Source: Paenibacillus brasilensis (GTDB lineage Bacteria; Bacillota; Bacilli; Paenibacillales; Paenibacillaceae). Taken from it: 64,000 bases of DNA. Each line of letters opens with the position of its first letter. Within the stretch, counting starts at the first letter, position 1. Shown here one piece after another: positions 44,849 to 53,183 of the stretch. The DNA lies in the NCBI RefSeq assembly GCF_009363115.1, contig NZ_CP045298.1, positions 2,871,001 through 2,935,000 on the forward strand, given 5' to 3'. Both the position numbers and the translations under genes were made by a program. The notes under the pieces are model-generated. The model did not search any database. It was given only the letters and a program-made list of their open reading frames with translations, and was not told where the DNA came from.

Positions 44849-44856
44849 CCAATACA

Positions 44857-44893
44857 AAAAAGGGTGAACGAATAGGTTTCGCTCACCCTTTTT
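44857..44893. terminator. Hairpin terminator beside the DnaA-box cluster
   Basis: AAAAAGGGTGA (44857-44867) pairs with TCACCCTTTTT (44883-44893). It can end the minus-strand transcript coming from 45084 and stops read-through into the mobile element. Confidence 0.82.
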
Positions 44894-44898
44894 CAAGG

Positions 44899-45057
44899 TT
44901 ATCCACAATTTTTACACAGGTTGCACGCAGTTTATCCACAAAATAAATGGGTTTTATACACAATTTGTGCACAAGTTGTAGAAAACATAGGTTGTATCCA
45001 CTCTTTATGCACAAATTATGCACAATATATCAACAAGATATACTTATCTGTGGATAT
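44899..45057 (+). promoter_or_regulatory. Cluster of DnaA boxes (possible DnaA-titrating DBC)
   Basis: In 159 bp, five 9-mers fit TTATNCACA exactly: TTATCCACA at 44899 and 44932, TTATACACA at 44954, TTATGCACA at 45005 and 45016. Near matches are TTTTACACA (44910), TTGTGCACA (44965) and, on the minus strand, ATATCCACA (45057-45049). All exact boxes point the same way. No dnaA, dnaN or AT-rich unwinding element is recognised nearby, so this is more like the intergenic DnaA-box clusters of B. subtilis, which hold DnaA away from oriC, than an origin. Confidence 0.8.
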
Positions 45058-45083
45058 TTCATTCAGATGCTTTCTTTCCCATG

Positions 45084-45365
45084 TTAACGGTCTCCGCGTT
45101 GTAAACGGCGACGTGGATGTGTAATCTTACCTTTTTTATTCTCGTCATCCTCTTTGGGGACAAGTCGTTCATCGGTACGTCCGTCATGATGATTGTCAAA
45201 GGCGTATTCGGTCATTTTCCACTCGGAATCGCCTAAAACAACATCAGAGGGAAAATGCTGTCCCCGATGTAAATGTTGCTCATGTCCGTCCTCATCGATA
45301 TAAATACCGTCTACTTCTACCTTCTCACCCGTTAGCGGAAGCAAATCCTTTCCTTTGCGTTCCAT
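45084..45365 (-). CDS. Small charged protein of unknown function
   Basis: The product is 93 residues, starting at ATG 45365 behind GGAGGGGA. Sequence GKDLLPLTGEKVEVDGIYIDEDGHEQHLHRGQHFPSDVVLGDSEW suggests a short beta-rich domain, followed by a highly charged tail (EDDENKKGKITHPRRRLQRGD). I cannot assign a family. It lies 31 bp after the glycosyltransferase gene and is probably its operon partner. The DnaA-box cluster begins 27 bp beyond its stop. Confidence 0.75.
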   Translation of the reverse strand: MERKGKDLLPLTGEKVEVDGIYIDEDGHEQHLHRGQHFPSDVVLGDSEWKMTEYAFDNHHDGRTDERLVPKEDDENKKGKITHPRRRLQRGDR

Positions 45366-45396
45366 TGGTATCCCCTCCGTCTGGCTTATTCTTCGT

Positions 45397-46554
45397 TTAA
45401 TTTGTCCATATGGAAGGGGTTTTATCCACAAGCTGGTGCAAAATATCCCTGGCAATCTGGTCTGCGGGATGGGGCTTGCGAAGCAACTCAATCGACTGCT
45501 TCATCTCCGCAGCGAGGGAAGGAGTAGAGACCAGATTGATACAATGCTGGATCAGCTCCTCTGTGGTGCGAGCAATGAGGGCAGCTCCTTTTTGCTCCAG
45601 ATACAGAGCGTTATTCAACTCCTGACCAGGCACGGGCTTGAACACAAGAATGGGCAAATCGGATGCGATGCTCTCCGAGAGTGTGATGCCGCCGGGCTTC
45701 GTAATTACCACATGGCTTGCACGCATGAGTGCAGGAACATAGTCCACGAATCCATAGGTGTAGATATCGGGATGGCCCGCATACAGCGCATCCAGTTCTG
45801 CCTTCAATTGCTGGTTGCGCCCGCAGACGATCAATAGTCTCAGCTGTGGCAGCTGGCTTAATCGCTGGCAGATGTCCAGCATGCCGGATAATACACCATA
45901 GGCTCCTGCCATAATGAGCAGCGTTGTAGTCCCTGAGATTGGCTGTGGGATGGTATGCTGCGGTTTTGCTGCCTCTTCCACAGACATAGACATAGGATAA
46001 AATGAAGCATGAATCGGAATACCCGTAGCGACAATGCGCTCGATAGGTATTCCCCGCTGCGCCGCCTCCTGCTGGATATCCTCTGTGGCGACATAGTAGC
46101 GGTCAATATCGGGATGCAGCCAACGCCCATGCAGGTCAAAATCCGTAACCACGTTGGCAATCGGCAGCTTCATTCCCAATTTGCGACGCAACACCGGAAG
46201 AGCCAGCTGCGGGAACGTATGTATGACGAGGTCGGGTTTTTCTTTGTCGAGTGTAAGCGCCAGTTGTCGCATTCCAAAGGAATGCAGCACGCTGCCAAAG
46301 GCTGATTTGGCCTGCATCCCCCGTGTGATGTTGTAGACCCAGCCGTAAAGCTGAGGAATGGTTTTGAAGCTTTGCATATATACAAATTTGGTCAGATTAT
46401 TTAACCAGGGATGGGATTCAGCCATTAAGTCGAGTAGTTGTACCTCACAGCTTCCGATTCTCTGCAAGCTATCCATGATTGCCCGGGCGGCCTGTACGTG
46501 GCCCTCCCCGTAGCTTGCATATAAAATTAATATTTTTGGTGCTGCGGCTTCCAT
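45397..46554 (-). CDS. Glycosyltransferase, MGDG-synthase/UgtP family
   Basis: The 385-residue GT-B enzyme has KILILYASYGEGHVQAARAI (MGDG_synth N-terminal glycine/His motif), PDLVIHTFPQLALPVL and the C-terminal donor site KPGGITLSESIASDLPILVFKPVPGQELNN. It should transfer a sugar from a UDP donor to diacylglycerol at the inner membrane face, making glycolipid anchors. The ATG at 46554 has AGGGGG at 9-nt spacing. Related UgtP also signals nutrient state to cell division; whether this paralogue does is unknown. Confidence 0.9.
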   Translation of the reverse strand: MEAAAPKILILYASYGEGHVQAARAIMDSLQRIGSCEVQLLDLMAESHPWLNNLTKFVYMQSFKTIPQLYGWVYNITRGMQAKSAFGSVLHSFGMRQLALTLDKEKPDLVIHTFPQLALPVLRRKLGMKLPIANVVTDFDLHGRWLHPDIDRYYVATEDIQQEAAQRGIPIERIVATGIPIHASFYPMSMSVEEAAKPQHTIPQPISGTTTLLIMAGAYGVLSGMLDICQRLSQLPQLRLLIVCGRNQQLKAELDALYAGHPDIYTYGFVDYVPALMRASHVVITKPGGITLSESIASDLPILVFKPVPGQELNNALYLEQKGAALIARTTEELIQHCINLVSTPSLAAEMKQSIELLRKPHPADQIARDILHQLVDKTPSIWTN

Positions 46555-46596
46555 GATGTTTAGCCCCCTATTATTCAATAAAGCATAAAGCTCATT

Positions 46597-47083
46597 TCAG
46601 GAACGTTCCAGGTTGAGGGAGGATACGCCTGGAAAAATGTATCGCTCCAGTAGTGAGTGTGGTTTTTTCCAACGGCTAACCTTGCTGTCTGTTGTAAAAA
46701 CCATGACTGCATCGGCTTTAGGCACAAGACAAATTTGCTGTCCTCCATGTCCTTGCGGATATGCAGTAGTCGATGCCATTGCTGCGATGAAAACGGCGGA
46801 TAAAAGCCTCGCCAAGCTTTTTGCCCGTCTGCCAGTACAGGCCGGACGTCATCGTCAGCAGATGGCGAATCATAATCCGCTCCAGCAGTGGGCCCTCCCG
46901 ACGGGGCAGATAATCAGGCAACAGCTTATGCACAGCCGTTTCCGGCCCGGGCATATCGCCACGTGCCACCGCGATACCGATGAGCGTGGAGGTGAAGCTT
47001 TTGGTCGCGGATCGCAGATCATTCAGAGCGCTTGCTTCGTGCCCGTTGTAATAGCGTTCCCAGATCAGCTTGCCGCGGCGCAT
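46597..47083 (-). pseudogene. Serine beta-lactamase-like hydrolase, remnant
   Basis: The segment 47083-46718 reads RRGKLIWERYYNGH...LRSATKSFTSTLIGIAVARGDM, including the SxxK catalytic motif, then LLERIMIRHLLTMTSGLYWQTGKK. A different frame (46815-46597) gives TAYPQGHGGQQICLVPKADAVMVFTTDSK, the C-terminal HGG-type region. About 130 middle residues and the N-terminus are missing, so the gene is dead. ATG 47083 with GGAGGGAAAAGG upstream is preserved. Confidence 0.8.
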
Positions 47084-47250
47084 CCTTTTCCCTCCTTGTT
47101 ATGTTTATTTATTTTACCCCAAACACATACACTCCAAAAGCCGATAAATAAGGTATGCCTCTGTGAACCAGCCAGATAGTTACTCCAAATAACATGAAGC
47201 GTAAAAGATAGGTAAAATCAATGTAAAATCAATGTAAATTTGCTGGAAAG

Positions 47251-47279
47251 CTGAAAGCTGTATCTGAATATGTTATAAT
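47251..47279 (+). promoter_or_regulatory. Extended -10 promoter with long leader
   Basis: CTGAAA (47251-47256), 17 bp, TGT-TATAAT (47274-47279) with an extended -10. The transcript would have a leader of about 170 nt before the small gene at 47458. Two direct GTAAAATCAAT copies lie upstream at 47210-47235. Confidence 0.65.
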
Positions 47280-47457
47280 GGGGTAGTGATTCAGCCAAAC
47301 GAAGATCGGTTAATAATAGTGTCAGGTACATGCCTTGCCTAAGGCGTTCCCGACCTAAGCTGCATTAGACATACTACTTCACTGCATAAGGACATCCATA
47401 CTTTTCGGCATTCTCTTCAACGGAGCACTTATTTTCAATGTTTTGGGAGGGAGTTAC

Positions 47458-47646
47458 ATGGCAACGAAAGGTCACAATGAAGTAAAGGAAAGTCTGCGGG
47501 AAATGACTCGAATTTTCCGGCCTAAGGATCCCAAAAAATTTGTAAAGGAATATGTGCGAAAATACCGGATTACAGGAGGGTATGAGGAAGAGTTGACCAT
47601 GGTGGTGGAAAACGAACTCGGTCGCATGAATTCTTCAGTATCTTAA
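47458..47646 (+). CDS. Small conserved-looking protein, 62 residues
   Basis: Not recognised. The basic helical protein (EVKESLREMTRIFRPKDPKKFVKEYVRKYRITGGYEEEL) has no signal or membrane helix. GGGAGGGAG at 47446-47454 sets the ATG at 47458. It has its own promoter and terminator, so it is a single-gene unit. Confidence 0.75.
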   Translation: MATKGHNEVKESLREMTRIFRPKDPKKFVKEYVRKYRITGGYEEELTMVVENELGRMNSSVS

Positions 47647-47686
47647 AGGGTACGTTTACCCGCTAAACTAGAAATACGCCTTTTAT

Positions 47687-47719
47687 AAACCGTCTATCCA
47701 CAGAGGAGACGGTTTTTTT
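47687..47719 (+). terminator. Terminator after the small gene
   Basis: AAACCGTCT (47687-47695) pairs with AGACGGTTT (47707-47715), followed by a T-run. Confidence 0.85.
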
Positions 47720-47785
47720 GTGTTCAGCTTGCATACAATGGGATAGGTTTAGTGAAATTGTATGTACAAAAGGAGGCGAATTCCA

Positions 47786-48535
47786 ATGGAGGTGGCGATA
47801 CGAACACCGGAGGAAATCGGTTATATGAGAGAAGCCGGACGCATTTTGGCTGATTGCCATCGTGCGCTGGAGAGTCGTATTCTTCCGGGAATCACAACGC
47901 TCGAAATTGATGCGTGGGTAGAGCAATTTTTGAGCAAGCGCGGAGCCACGCCAGAGCAAAAGGGCTATAAGGGCTTTCCTTATGCAACCTGTGCTTCGGT
48001 CAACGAGGTTGTATGTCATGGTTTTCCTTCGGAACGAGTGCTGCATGATGGGGATATTGTGACCATTGATATTGTGGTCAACAAGGACGGCTGGTTGGCC
48101 GACCGGGGATGGACCTATGCAGTAGGTAACGTTAGTCGTCCGGTCGCGAGGCTGTTACGGGAAACCCATAAGGCGTTGATGCGCGGAATCGAGGTTGCCC
48201 GCCCGGGGAAGACGTTGGGGGATATTGGGCACGCAGTGGAAAAAGCGGCAGGCTGGAGGCGCTTCGGCATCGTCAAGCCTTTGATCGGGCATGGTATTGG
48301 GCGTCAGATGCATGAGCCGCCGGAAGTTCTTCATTATGGTCGTCCCAGAAAGGGATTGCCGCTGCGTGAAGGAATGGTTATTACCATCGAGCCGGTATTT
48401 ACCCTTGGAACCGAAGGAGCCGTGCTGTGGGGCGATGACGGGTGGACCATCAGTACGGCCGACGGCAGTTGGGGCGCACAATACGAGCATACGATTGCGA
48501 TCACGAAGAACGGCCCATACATTTTGACCTCGTAA
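47786..48535 (+). CDS. map: Methionine aminopeptidase, type I
   Basis: The 249-residue enzyme starts with RTPEEIGYMREAGRILA. Metal ligands of the pita-bread fold are visible in HDGDIVTIDIVVNKDGWLADRGWT (two Asp), LIGHGIGRQMHEPP (His), ITIEPVF (Glu) and AQYEHTIAI (Glu). It removes the initiator Met from nascent proteins. AAGGAGGCG sets ATG 47786; the frame is open from 47762. It is outside the ribosomal-protein operon where a housekeeping map normally sits, so this may be a second copy. Confidence 0.95.
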   Translation: MEVAIRTPEEIGYMREAGRILADCHRALESRILPGITTLEIDAWVEQFLSKRGATPEQKGYKGFPYATCASVNEVVCHGFPSERVLHDGDIVTIDIVVNKDGWLADRGWTYAVGNVSRPVARLLRETHKALMRGIEVARPGKTLGDIGHAVEKAAGWRRFGIVKPLIGHGIGRQMHEPPEVLHYGRPRKGLPLREGMVITIEPVFTLGTEGAVLWGDDGWTISTADGSWGAQYEHTIAITKNGPYILTS

Positions 48536-48588
48536 AGGATAGGTGTGCCTTAGGGAGTCCAATGTGCTTGGTCTTGGCACAAGACTCT

Positions 48589-48886
48589 CTAAGTGAATTT
48601 TTTCTCAGGAAGCGGCCCATGTCCTCGATGCTTGTTAATGATAAGTCTCTGATATATGTTACGGACAGCAATCAATATGCATAGTAAAGTAAGAACTTGA
48701 AATACATTCTTGGCAGGTTCGATCAATACCGGGGATACGCCGAATACATACTGAAAGACCAGACTGCCTACAGGTGTGTGAAGAATGTTCTGAACGCGCG
48801 AGCACGGCATTAACGATAGCATGCGTTAGTGCGGCAATCAAAGACGAAATGCCAAGCGGAACATAAAATAAAACGATTTTATTCAA
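48589..48886 (-). pseudogene. Multi-helix membrane protein remnant (MATE-like)
   Basis: The first segment, from ATG 48886 (AGGAGATTC upstream), reads MNKIVLFYVPLGISSLIAAL and HAIVNAVLARSEH, like the first helix of a flippase of the MATE/MVF kind. Then the frame changes near 48800 to VGSLVFQYVFGV and VFQVLTLLCILIAVRNIYQRLI. Total length is under 100 codons against about 450 for the family, so most of the gene is lost. Confidence 0.6.
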
Positions 48887-48975
48887 GTTGAATCTCCTAT
48901 AAAAACTGAGTCATATGAGATTCGGCTGGTCGATAGAATAGAAAGCTTAATATTGGAAATAGGAGTGGGACCGAA

Positions 48976-49488
48976 ATGATGATCAGGAAAGCGACGATAA
49001 CAGATGCCGCGGACATCGCCAAGGTGCATGTGGATTGCTGGAGAACGACGTACAAAAATATAATGCCTGACGAGGTTCTGGAACAGCTTTGCTATGAGCA
49101 AAGAACAGAGCTGTGGGAAGCGAATCTTTGCAGTGAAGATGGCCATCTGGCATATGTTGCGGAAAATGAAATGGGGGAAATTATCGGATTCGTAAGCGGA
49201 GGTCCGGAAAAGTCAGGTGAATATCCCCCTTATGGGGGAGAAATAACGGCTATTTATGTTTTAAAAGAATACCATAATTTAGGATTTGGGAAGGAGCTAT
49301 TTATGCATCTATTGCAGTATTTCAATAGTATGCATATTCACTCCGTGATCGTGTGGGTGTTAGCGGATAATCCAGCGTGTACTTTTTATGAAAGGCTGGG
49401 GGCCAGGCTTGTAGTAGAACACCATCTTATTCATATAGGTGGCAAAAACCTGAACATGGTAGCTTATGGCTGGGGGCTACTCGGATAA
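48976..49488 (+). CDS. GNAT-family N-acetyltransferase
   Basis: The 170-residue protein has the GNAT core: IRKATITDAADIAKVHVDCWRTTYKNIMP, the acetyl-CoA loop VLKEYHNLGFGKELFMHLL and the final DNPACTFYERLGARLV. Such proteins acetylate small amines or antibiotics; the substrate is unknown. Its 3' end overlaps the convergent DUF438 gene by 12 bp. Confidence 0.9.
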   Translation: MMIRKATITDAADIAKVHVDCWRTTYKNIMPDEVLEQLCYEQRTELWEANLCSEDGHLAYVAENEMGEIIGFVSGGPEKSGEYPPYGGEITAIYVLKEYHNLGFGKELFMHLLQYFNSMHIHSVIVWVLADNPACTFYERLGARLVVEHHLIHIGGKNLNMVAYGWGLLG

Positions 49489-50736
49489 AATTCGCTTTTG
49501 TCCTTCCAGGGCACGGATAGGCGCGATATTTTGCGTGAATTCCAGTGTTCCCAGATAGCGGCCTTCAGCATCACGGATGGCAAAATAGCGGATATATACA
49601 AACTTGTCCTTGATCGGTATCCAAAAATCCTCAGCATCCTTGCGACCGGCCTTAAAATCCTCCAGCAGCTTCTCCACGACATATACGCTTTGCGGCGGGT
49701 GGCAATTTTGTACGGTACGACCGATAACAGCCTTTGTACGGGCGAAGATCCGTTCTTTGCCATGGGAGAAATAGCGAACTACATCATTCTCATCTATAAA
49801 GGTCAGATCAACAGGGAGATGATTCAGCAGCAGCTCCAGTTGTTGCACGGATACAATTCCCGTTTCGAATCGCACGAAGCCTTGCGGCGTTCCTGATTCA
49901 CCTTCCTTTTGCTCAAGGGCTTCTACAGGCTCCTCTGCCCGTTCGGGTATCCATTCCCGTTCGGGAGCGGTCAGGCAGAAGCCGATTTCCGCACTTTCCC
50001 GAGCTATTTTCAGCCATTCATCTTCGGTTAGCTTGCTAAGCGCCATCGGCAGCAAAATATTTTCTTCCTTGAATATCATTTCGTTGACTTCGCTCATGAT
50101 ATGGGCAAGCTTCTTACCGATCAGCTCACGATCTCCGTTATATTGGGTGAGCAGATTCTTTGCCTCCTTGATGGCGTCACGAATGCCGTCATCCACTCCC
50201 CACATGACTTTGGTTGGGCCGAATATTCCATATCGTTCCAAATACGGAAAGACCAGATTTTCTTTGCGGCTGTAGTGCTTGTCGAGATCCAGCAGCAGAC
50301 TTAAATCCTCCAGCAGCTTGTAGATAATCTTGGGGCTGTCCTCTTTTTGAAATTGGTCTGCGTGCAGTGCCAGCTTGAAGTTGACCAGCCGTTCAATCTC
50401 GCGGTTTTCCAGCTTGAATGTATGAACGGGATGCCCTGGCTGTTCCTCCGGTCCTGAAGGACGGTGAATATCCTCGATTGAGCCCTTGAATATCGACGTA
50501 TGCACGGAACAGAGACGCTGAACTTCTGACACGGGGATTCCCTCCTCGGTCATCAATGCATGCTCCATGGCTGAAATTTCAGCCACGCTGACTCCGCCCA
50601 CTGCCTCTGCGAAGCGCGCTTTGACCTCCTCCGCGCTTTTCCCGGCATGTAATTCTTTTATAATTTCCTTCAGGATTTGTTGACGTTCTGTTAATTCCTG
50701 TGCTGTATGCTCACGGTTGTTAATTAGCTCGCTCAT
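49477..50736 (-). CDS. DUF438 protein with hemerythrin and PAS domains
   Basis: The product is 419 residues. The N-terminal DUF438 helical domain (RQQILKEIIKELHAGKSAEEVKARFAEAV) is followed by a hemerythrin-like HHE domain with metal-site residues in HPVHTFKLENREIERL, DKHYSRKENLVFPYLE and IMSEVNEMIFKEENILLPMAL. A C-terminal PAS-like domain follows (VDLTFIDENDVVRYFSHGKERIFARTKAVIG...YLGTLEFTQNIAPIRAL). It probably senses oxygen, nitric oxide or redox state. AAGGAG fits ATG 50736; the frame is open from 50772. Confidence 0.9.
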   Translation of the reverse strand: MSELINNREHTAQELTERQQILKEIIKELHAGKSAEEVKARFAEAVGGVSVAEISAMEHALMTEEGIPVSEVQRLCSVHTSIFKGSIEDIHRPSGPEEQPGHPVHTFKLENREIERLVNFKLALHADQFQKEDSPKIIYKLLEDLSLLLDLDKHYSRKENLVFPYLERYGIFGPTKVMWGVDDGIRDAIKEAKNLLTQYNGDRELIGKKLAHIMSEVNEMIFKEENILLPMALSKLTEDEWLKIARESAEIGFCLTAPEREWIPERAEEPVEALEQKEGESGTPQGFVRFETGIVSVQQLELLLNHLPVDLTFIDENDVVRYFSHGKERIFARTKAVIGRTVQNCHPPQSVYVVEKLLEDFKAGRKDAEDFWIPIKDKFVYIRYFAIRDAEGRYLGTLEFTQNIAPIRALEGQKRILSE

Positions 50737-50886
50737 GATCTTTAGCTCCTTATTTTTGAATGGTAAAACCATGCTGCAGTATCTTATCCACTAGCTCATC
50801 CCTTTAGTGAGAACCTTTATCAGTTACAGGGTAGCATAGGTTATGGGCGAGCCTTTGTGATTGTACGCACAATTTAATTTTTTGCG

Positions 50887-50938
50887 TTGACAGGTGTGCT
50901 TTTCAGTTTATATACTGTGTATAAAGATATATACAGTA
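50887..50938 (+). promoter_or_regulatory. Promoter and GntR/YtrA-type operator of the ABC operon
   Basis: TTGACA (50887-50892), 18 bp, TATACT (50911-50916). An inverted repeat TACTGTGTATA-AAGA-TATATACAGTA at 50913-50938 (one mismatch) overlaps the -10, and a further TTACTGT lies about 15 bp on. The layout fits repression by the GntR protein at 51787. The rest of the 50737-51027 gap holds no gene. Confidence 0.7.
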
Positions 50939-51027
50939 ATAACACTGATTACTGTGATGGTTCTCAGTACTTATGAAGAGGCTGAGGCAGTCATTACAGA
51001 CAGTGCAGAAGGGATCAGGATGAGAAA

Positions 51028-51747
51028 ATGACAATCATGAAGCAGGCATGGGCAATCACCCGTCAGGATTTTCGCAGTAATCCATATGCACTATTGTGGA
51101 CGGTGCTTTTTATAATGTATCTGGGTTTCACCATGAGCTTTGTTGTAAGTATGGAGCTTGGTGAGAGGGGAGCTTTAAATCCGGCAGCTGATTTTGTCAT
51201 GCTGGTGCTAACTCCGTTTCTTGGATTCATTTATAACCGTCGTACATTTAAATATTTGCAGGAAGACTCCTATACACATATGCTGGCTTTCCTTCGCACA
51301 TTGCCCATCCCAGTGAGCGCGGTCATTATGAGTCGAATTCAACAAGCGATTTTTGCGTTTATCGGGAACGGTGTGGTATTTTTTATTTTTCTATTTGCGC
51401 TGTCAGGGACGCTTCGGGCCTATGCCGGACCAGGTTTCTTTATATCGTTTGCTCTGACCTGGATAGGCTACGGGATGCTAATTCAGGCCATCTATATGTA
51501 TTTGGAATTTCTTAAAAGGGGAAAAGCCTACTTTTGGCTATCACTTATCATCATGCTGATTTGCGGAATGATTTCGATTATGGTTCGAATATATGCAGCC
51601 AATTTGGTATCCATAACGGCATTTTACAGCAAGGAATGGCAGCTGTTGTCCCCTGTGATGTGGGGAGCGCTGGCGGCAGGAGTTTTTGGAATTTTTGTGT
51701 CCTATCGAATGACACTGCGCAAGCTTATCAAGCGTGATCTGGCATAG
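51028..51747 (+). CDS. Six-helix membrane protein of the ABC operon
   Basis: The 239-residue protein has about six predicted membrane helices (LLWTVLFIMYLGFTMSFVV, LVLTPFLGFIYN, AIFAFIGNGVVFFIFLFAL, FWLSLIIMLICGMISIMV) and no soluble domain. By position and topology it is probably an ABC-2-like permease partner of the ATPase at 52194, as in Ytr-type systems. It is the first gene after the promoter; GTATG-type ribosome site is weak (AGGATGAGA upstream). Confidence 0.75.
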   Translation: MTIMKQAWAITRQDFRSNPYALLWTVLFIMYLGFTMSFVVSMELGERGALNPAADFVMLVLTPFLGFIYNRRTFKYLQEDSYTHMLAFLRTLPIPVSAVIMSRIQQAIFAFIGNGVVFFIFLFALSGTLRAYAGPGFFISFALTWIGYGMLIQAIYMYLEFLKRGKAYFWLSLIIMLICGMISIMVRIYAANLVSITAFYSKEWQLLSPVMWGALAAGVFGIFVSYRMTLRKLIKRDLA

Positions 51748-51786
51748 CGGCATGTGTAGGAGGATACAGAGAGGGGAGAGACGCAG

Positions 51787-52188
51787 GTGAATATACCGGT
51801 GCAAATTGATGAGAATAGTGCTGAACCGCTGTATGCGCAGATTGAAAAGCAGCTTCGTTCACTCATCGTAACCGGACAGATTGCAGCGGGAACGCTGCTT
51901 CCCTCCATTCGGGAGCTTGCGGGGACGCTCCGTTGCAGCGTAATCACCGTCCGGCGGGTCTATCAGGATTTGGAGAACGAAGGCTTGCTTCGTACCCGCC
52001 AGGGAACGGGAACCTTCGTCGCGCTGGTCGAGGAAGATATGCGTTCAGCCCACCGACTCAAAGCGGTGACCGAGGCACTGGACACAGCGATTGCTACAGG
52101 CATTGCTGTACAGATGACAGAACAGGAATTGTTGGAGCTTTTCGCAGAAATGGTGAAGAAAAGGTATGAAGTCCAAGCGAAGGAGTGA
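51787..52188 (+). CDS. GntR-family regulator, YtrA subfamily
   Basis: The 133-residue protein has the GntR winged helix (EPLYAQIEKQLRSLIVTGQIAAGTLLPSIRELAGTLRCSVITVRRVYQDLENEGLLRTRQGTGTFV) with only a short C-terminal tail, the YtrA form. YtrA regulators repress ABC exporter operons and are relieved by cell-wall antibiotics. The start is GTG 51787 behind GAGGGGAGAG. Its stop lies 6 bases before the chosen start of the ATPase gene. Confidence 0.92.
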   Translation: MNIPVQIDENSAEPLYAQIEKQLRSLIVTGQIAAGTLLPSIRELAGTLRCSVITVRRVYQDLENEGLLRTRQGTGTFVALVEEDMRSAHRLKAVTEALDTAIATGIAVQMTEQELLELFAEMVKKRYEVQAKE

Positions 52189-52193
52189 CGCCC

Positions 52194-53183
52194 GTGAAGA
52201 CCCATGTAAATAACCATGTGGAAATGCCGGTGGGAACACCAGAGGAAGTACAGGTGAAAGCACCGATTATTGAAATAAACCAGGTCTACAAAACCCGGGG
52301 GAATCGGGTGATTGGACCGATTAATTTGACCATTGAGCCGGGATACGTGGTCGCTTTGGCCGGACATAATGGTTCAGGAAAAAGCACACTGATTCATTTG
52401 CTGACCCAGCTTATTCACCCGGATGCCGGTGAAATTCGCTGGTTCGGTCAAGCCTATCCGGAAGGTATGCCTGTAGATACGCGGCAATGGGTCGGATATG
52501 TGCCGGAGCAGCCGAGCCGCGAGGAAGATCGTCTCACGGCGGAAGCCGCAGCTGCTTTTCGAGCGATGTGGTATCCCGGCTGGGATGAAACGCGTTTTCA
52601 ACGTTTGATGAAACGATTTCAGGTTCCTCAGCATACCAAATTATCGCATATGTCCAAGGGAGAGCGGCGTAAATTTGAGCTGGCTGCTGCCTTGGCGCCA
52701 CATCCTCGTTTATTGCTGCTGGATGAGCCTTCGTCGGGTCTGGACCCTTTTGCATGGAAGATTATGCTTGAGGAACTGCGGGACTGTATGAAAAATGGCA
52801 AAACGACGGTCATGATCGCCACTCATGTCATTGATGAAATCAAACGCTTGGCTGATTATATTGTCCTGATGCATGAAGGTAGATTGCTCGGCAAGCTAGA
52901 AAAGGACCATCTACTCGAAAATAGTAAGGAAATGTGGTTTGAGGGCACGCCGGAGGAAGCATCGGAGCTTCCGGGGGTTATAGAGACAGAGAGCGAAGGC
53001 CGATTGCAACGAATTGTAACGTTGGCGGCGATAGAGGTTAGCGCCATATTGGAGCAAGCAGGTATTCGTCCCATCCGTGTGCGGCGTTTGGAGCTGGATG
53101 ATATTTTAATACATTGGGTTGCGGGGCAACTATCGGGTTATGAAGGAACTTTCGCACAGAAGAAAGGGGCGGAGCATTCATGA
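52194..53183 (+). CDS. ABC transporter ATP-binding protein (YtrB-like)
   Basis: The 329-residue protein has Walker A AGHNGSGKSTLIHLL, signature SHMSKGERRKFELAAAL (SKGE instead of SGGQ), Walker B RLLLLDEPSSGLDPFAW and the H-loop ATHVIDE. A C-terminal extension of about 90 residues may be regulatory. AAGGAG favours GTG 52194; GTG 52185 is part of that site. It ends with a 4-bp ATGA overlap into the next gene. Confidence 0.9.
   Translation: MKTHVNNHVEMPVGTPEEVQVKAPIIEINQVYKTRGNRVIGPINLTIEPGYVVALAGHNGSGKSTLIHLLTQLIHPDAGEIRWFGQAYPEGMPVDTRQWVGYVPEQPSREEDRLTAEAAAAFRAMWYPGWDETRFQRLMKRFQVPQHTKLSHMSKGERRKFELAAALAPHPRLLLLDEPSSGLDPFAWKIMLEELRDCMKNGKTTVMIATHVIDEIKRLADYIVLMHEGRLLGKLEKDHLLENSKEMWFEGTPEEASELPGVIETESEGRLQRIVTLAAIEVSAILEQAGIRPIRVRRLELDDILIHWVAGQLSGYEGTFAQKKGAEHS

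Noticed and set aside
44899..45057. Chromosomal origin of replication
   Set aside because: DnaA boxes are present, but no dnaA, dnaN, rpmH or recF gene and no AT-rich unwinding element was seen next to them.
47210..47240. GTAAAATCAAT direct repeats as a CRISPR-like or iteron array
   Set aside because: Only two adjacent copies without spacers; ordinary AT-rich upstream DNA.
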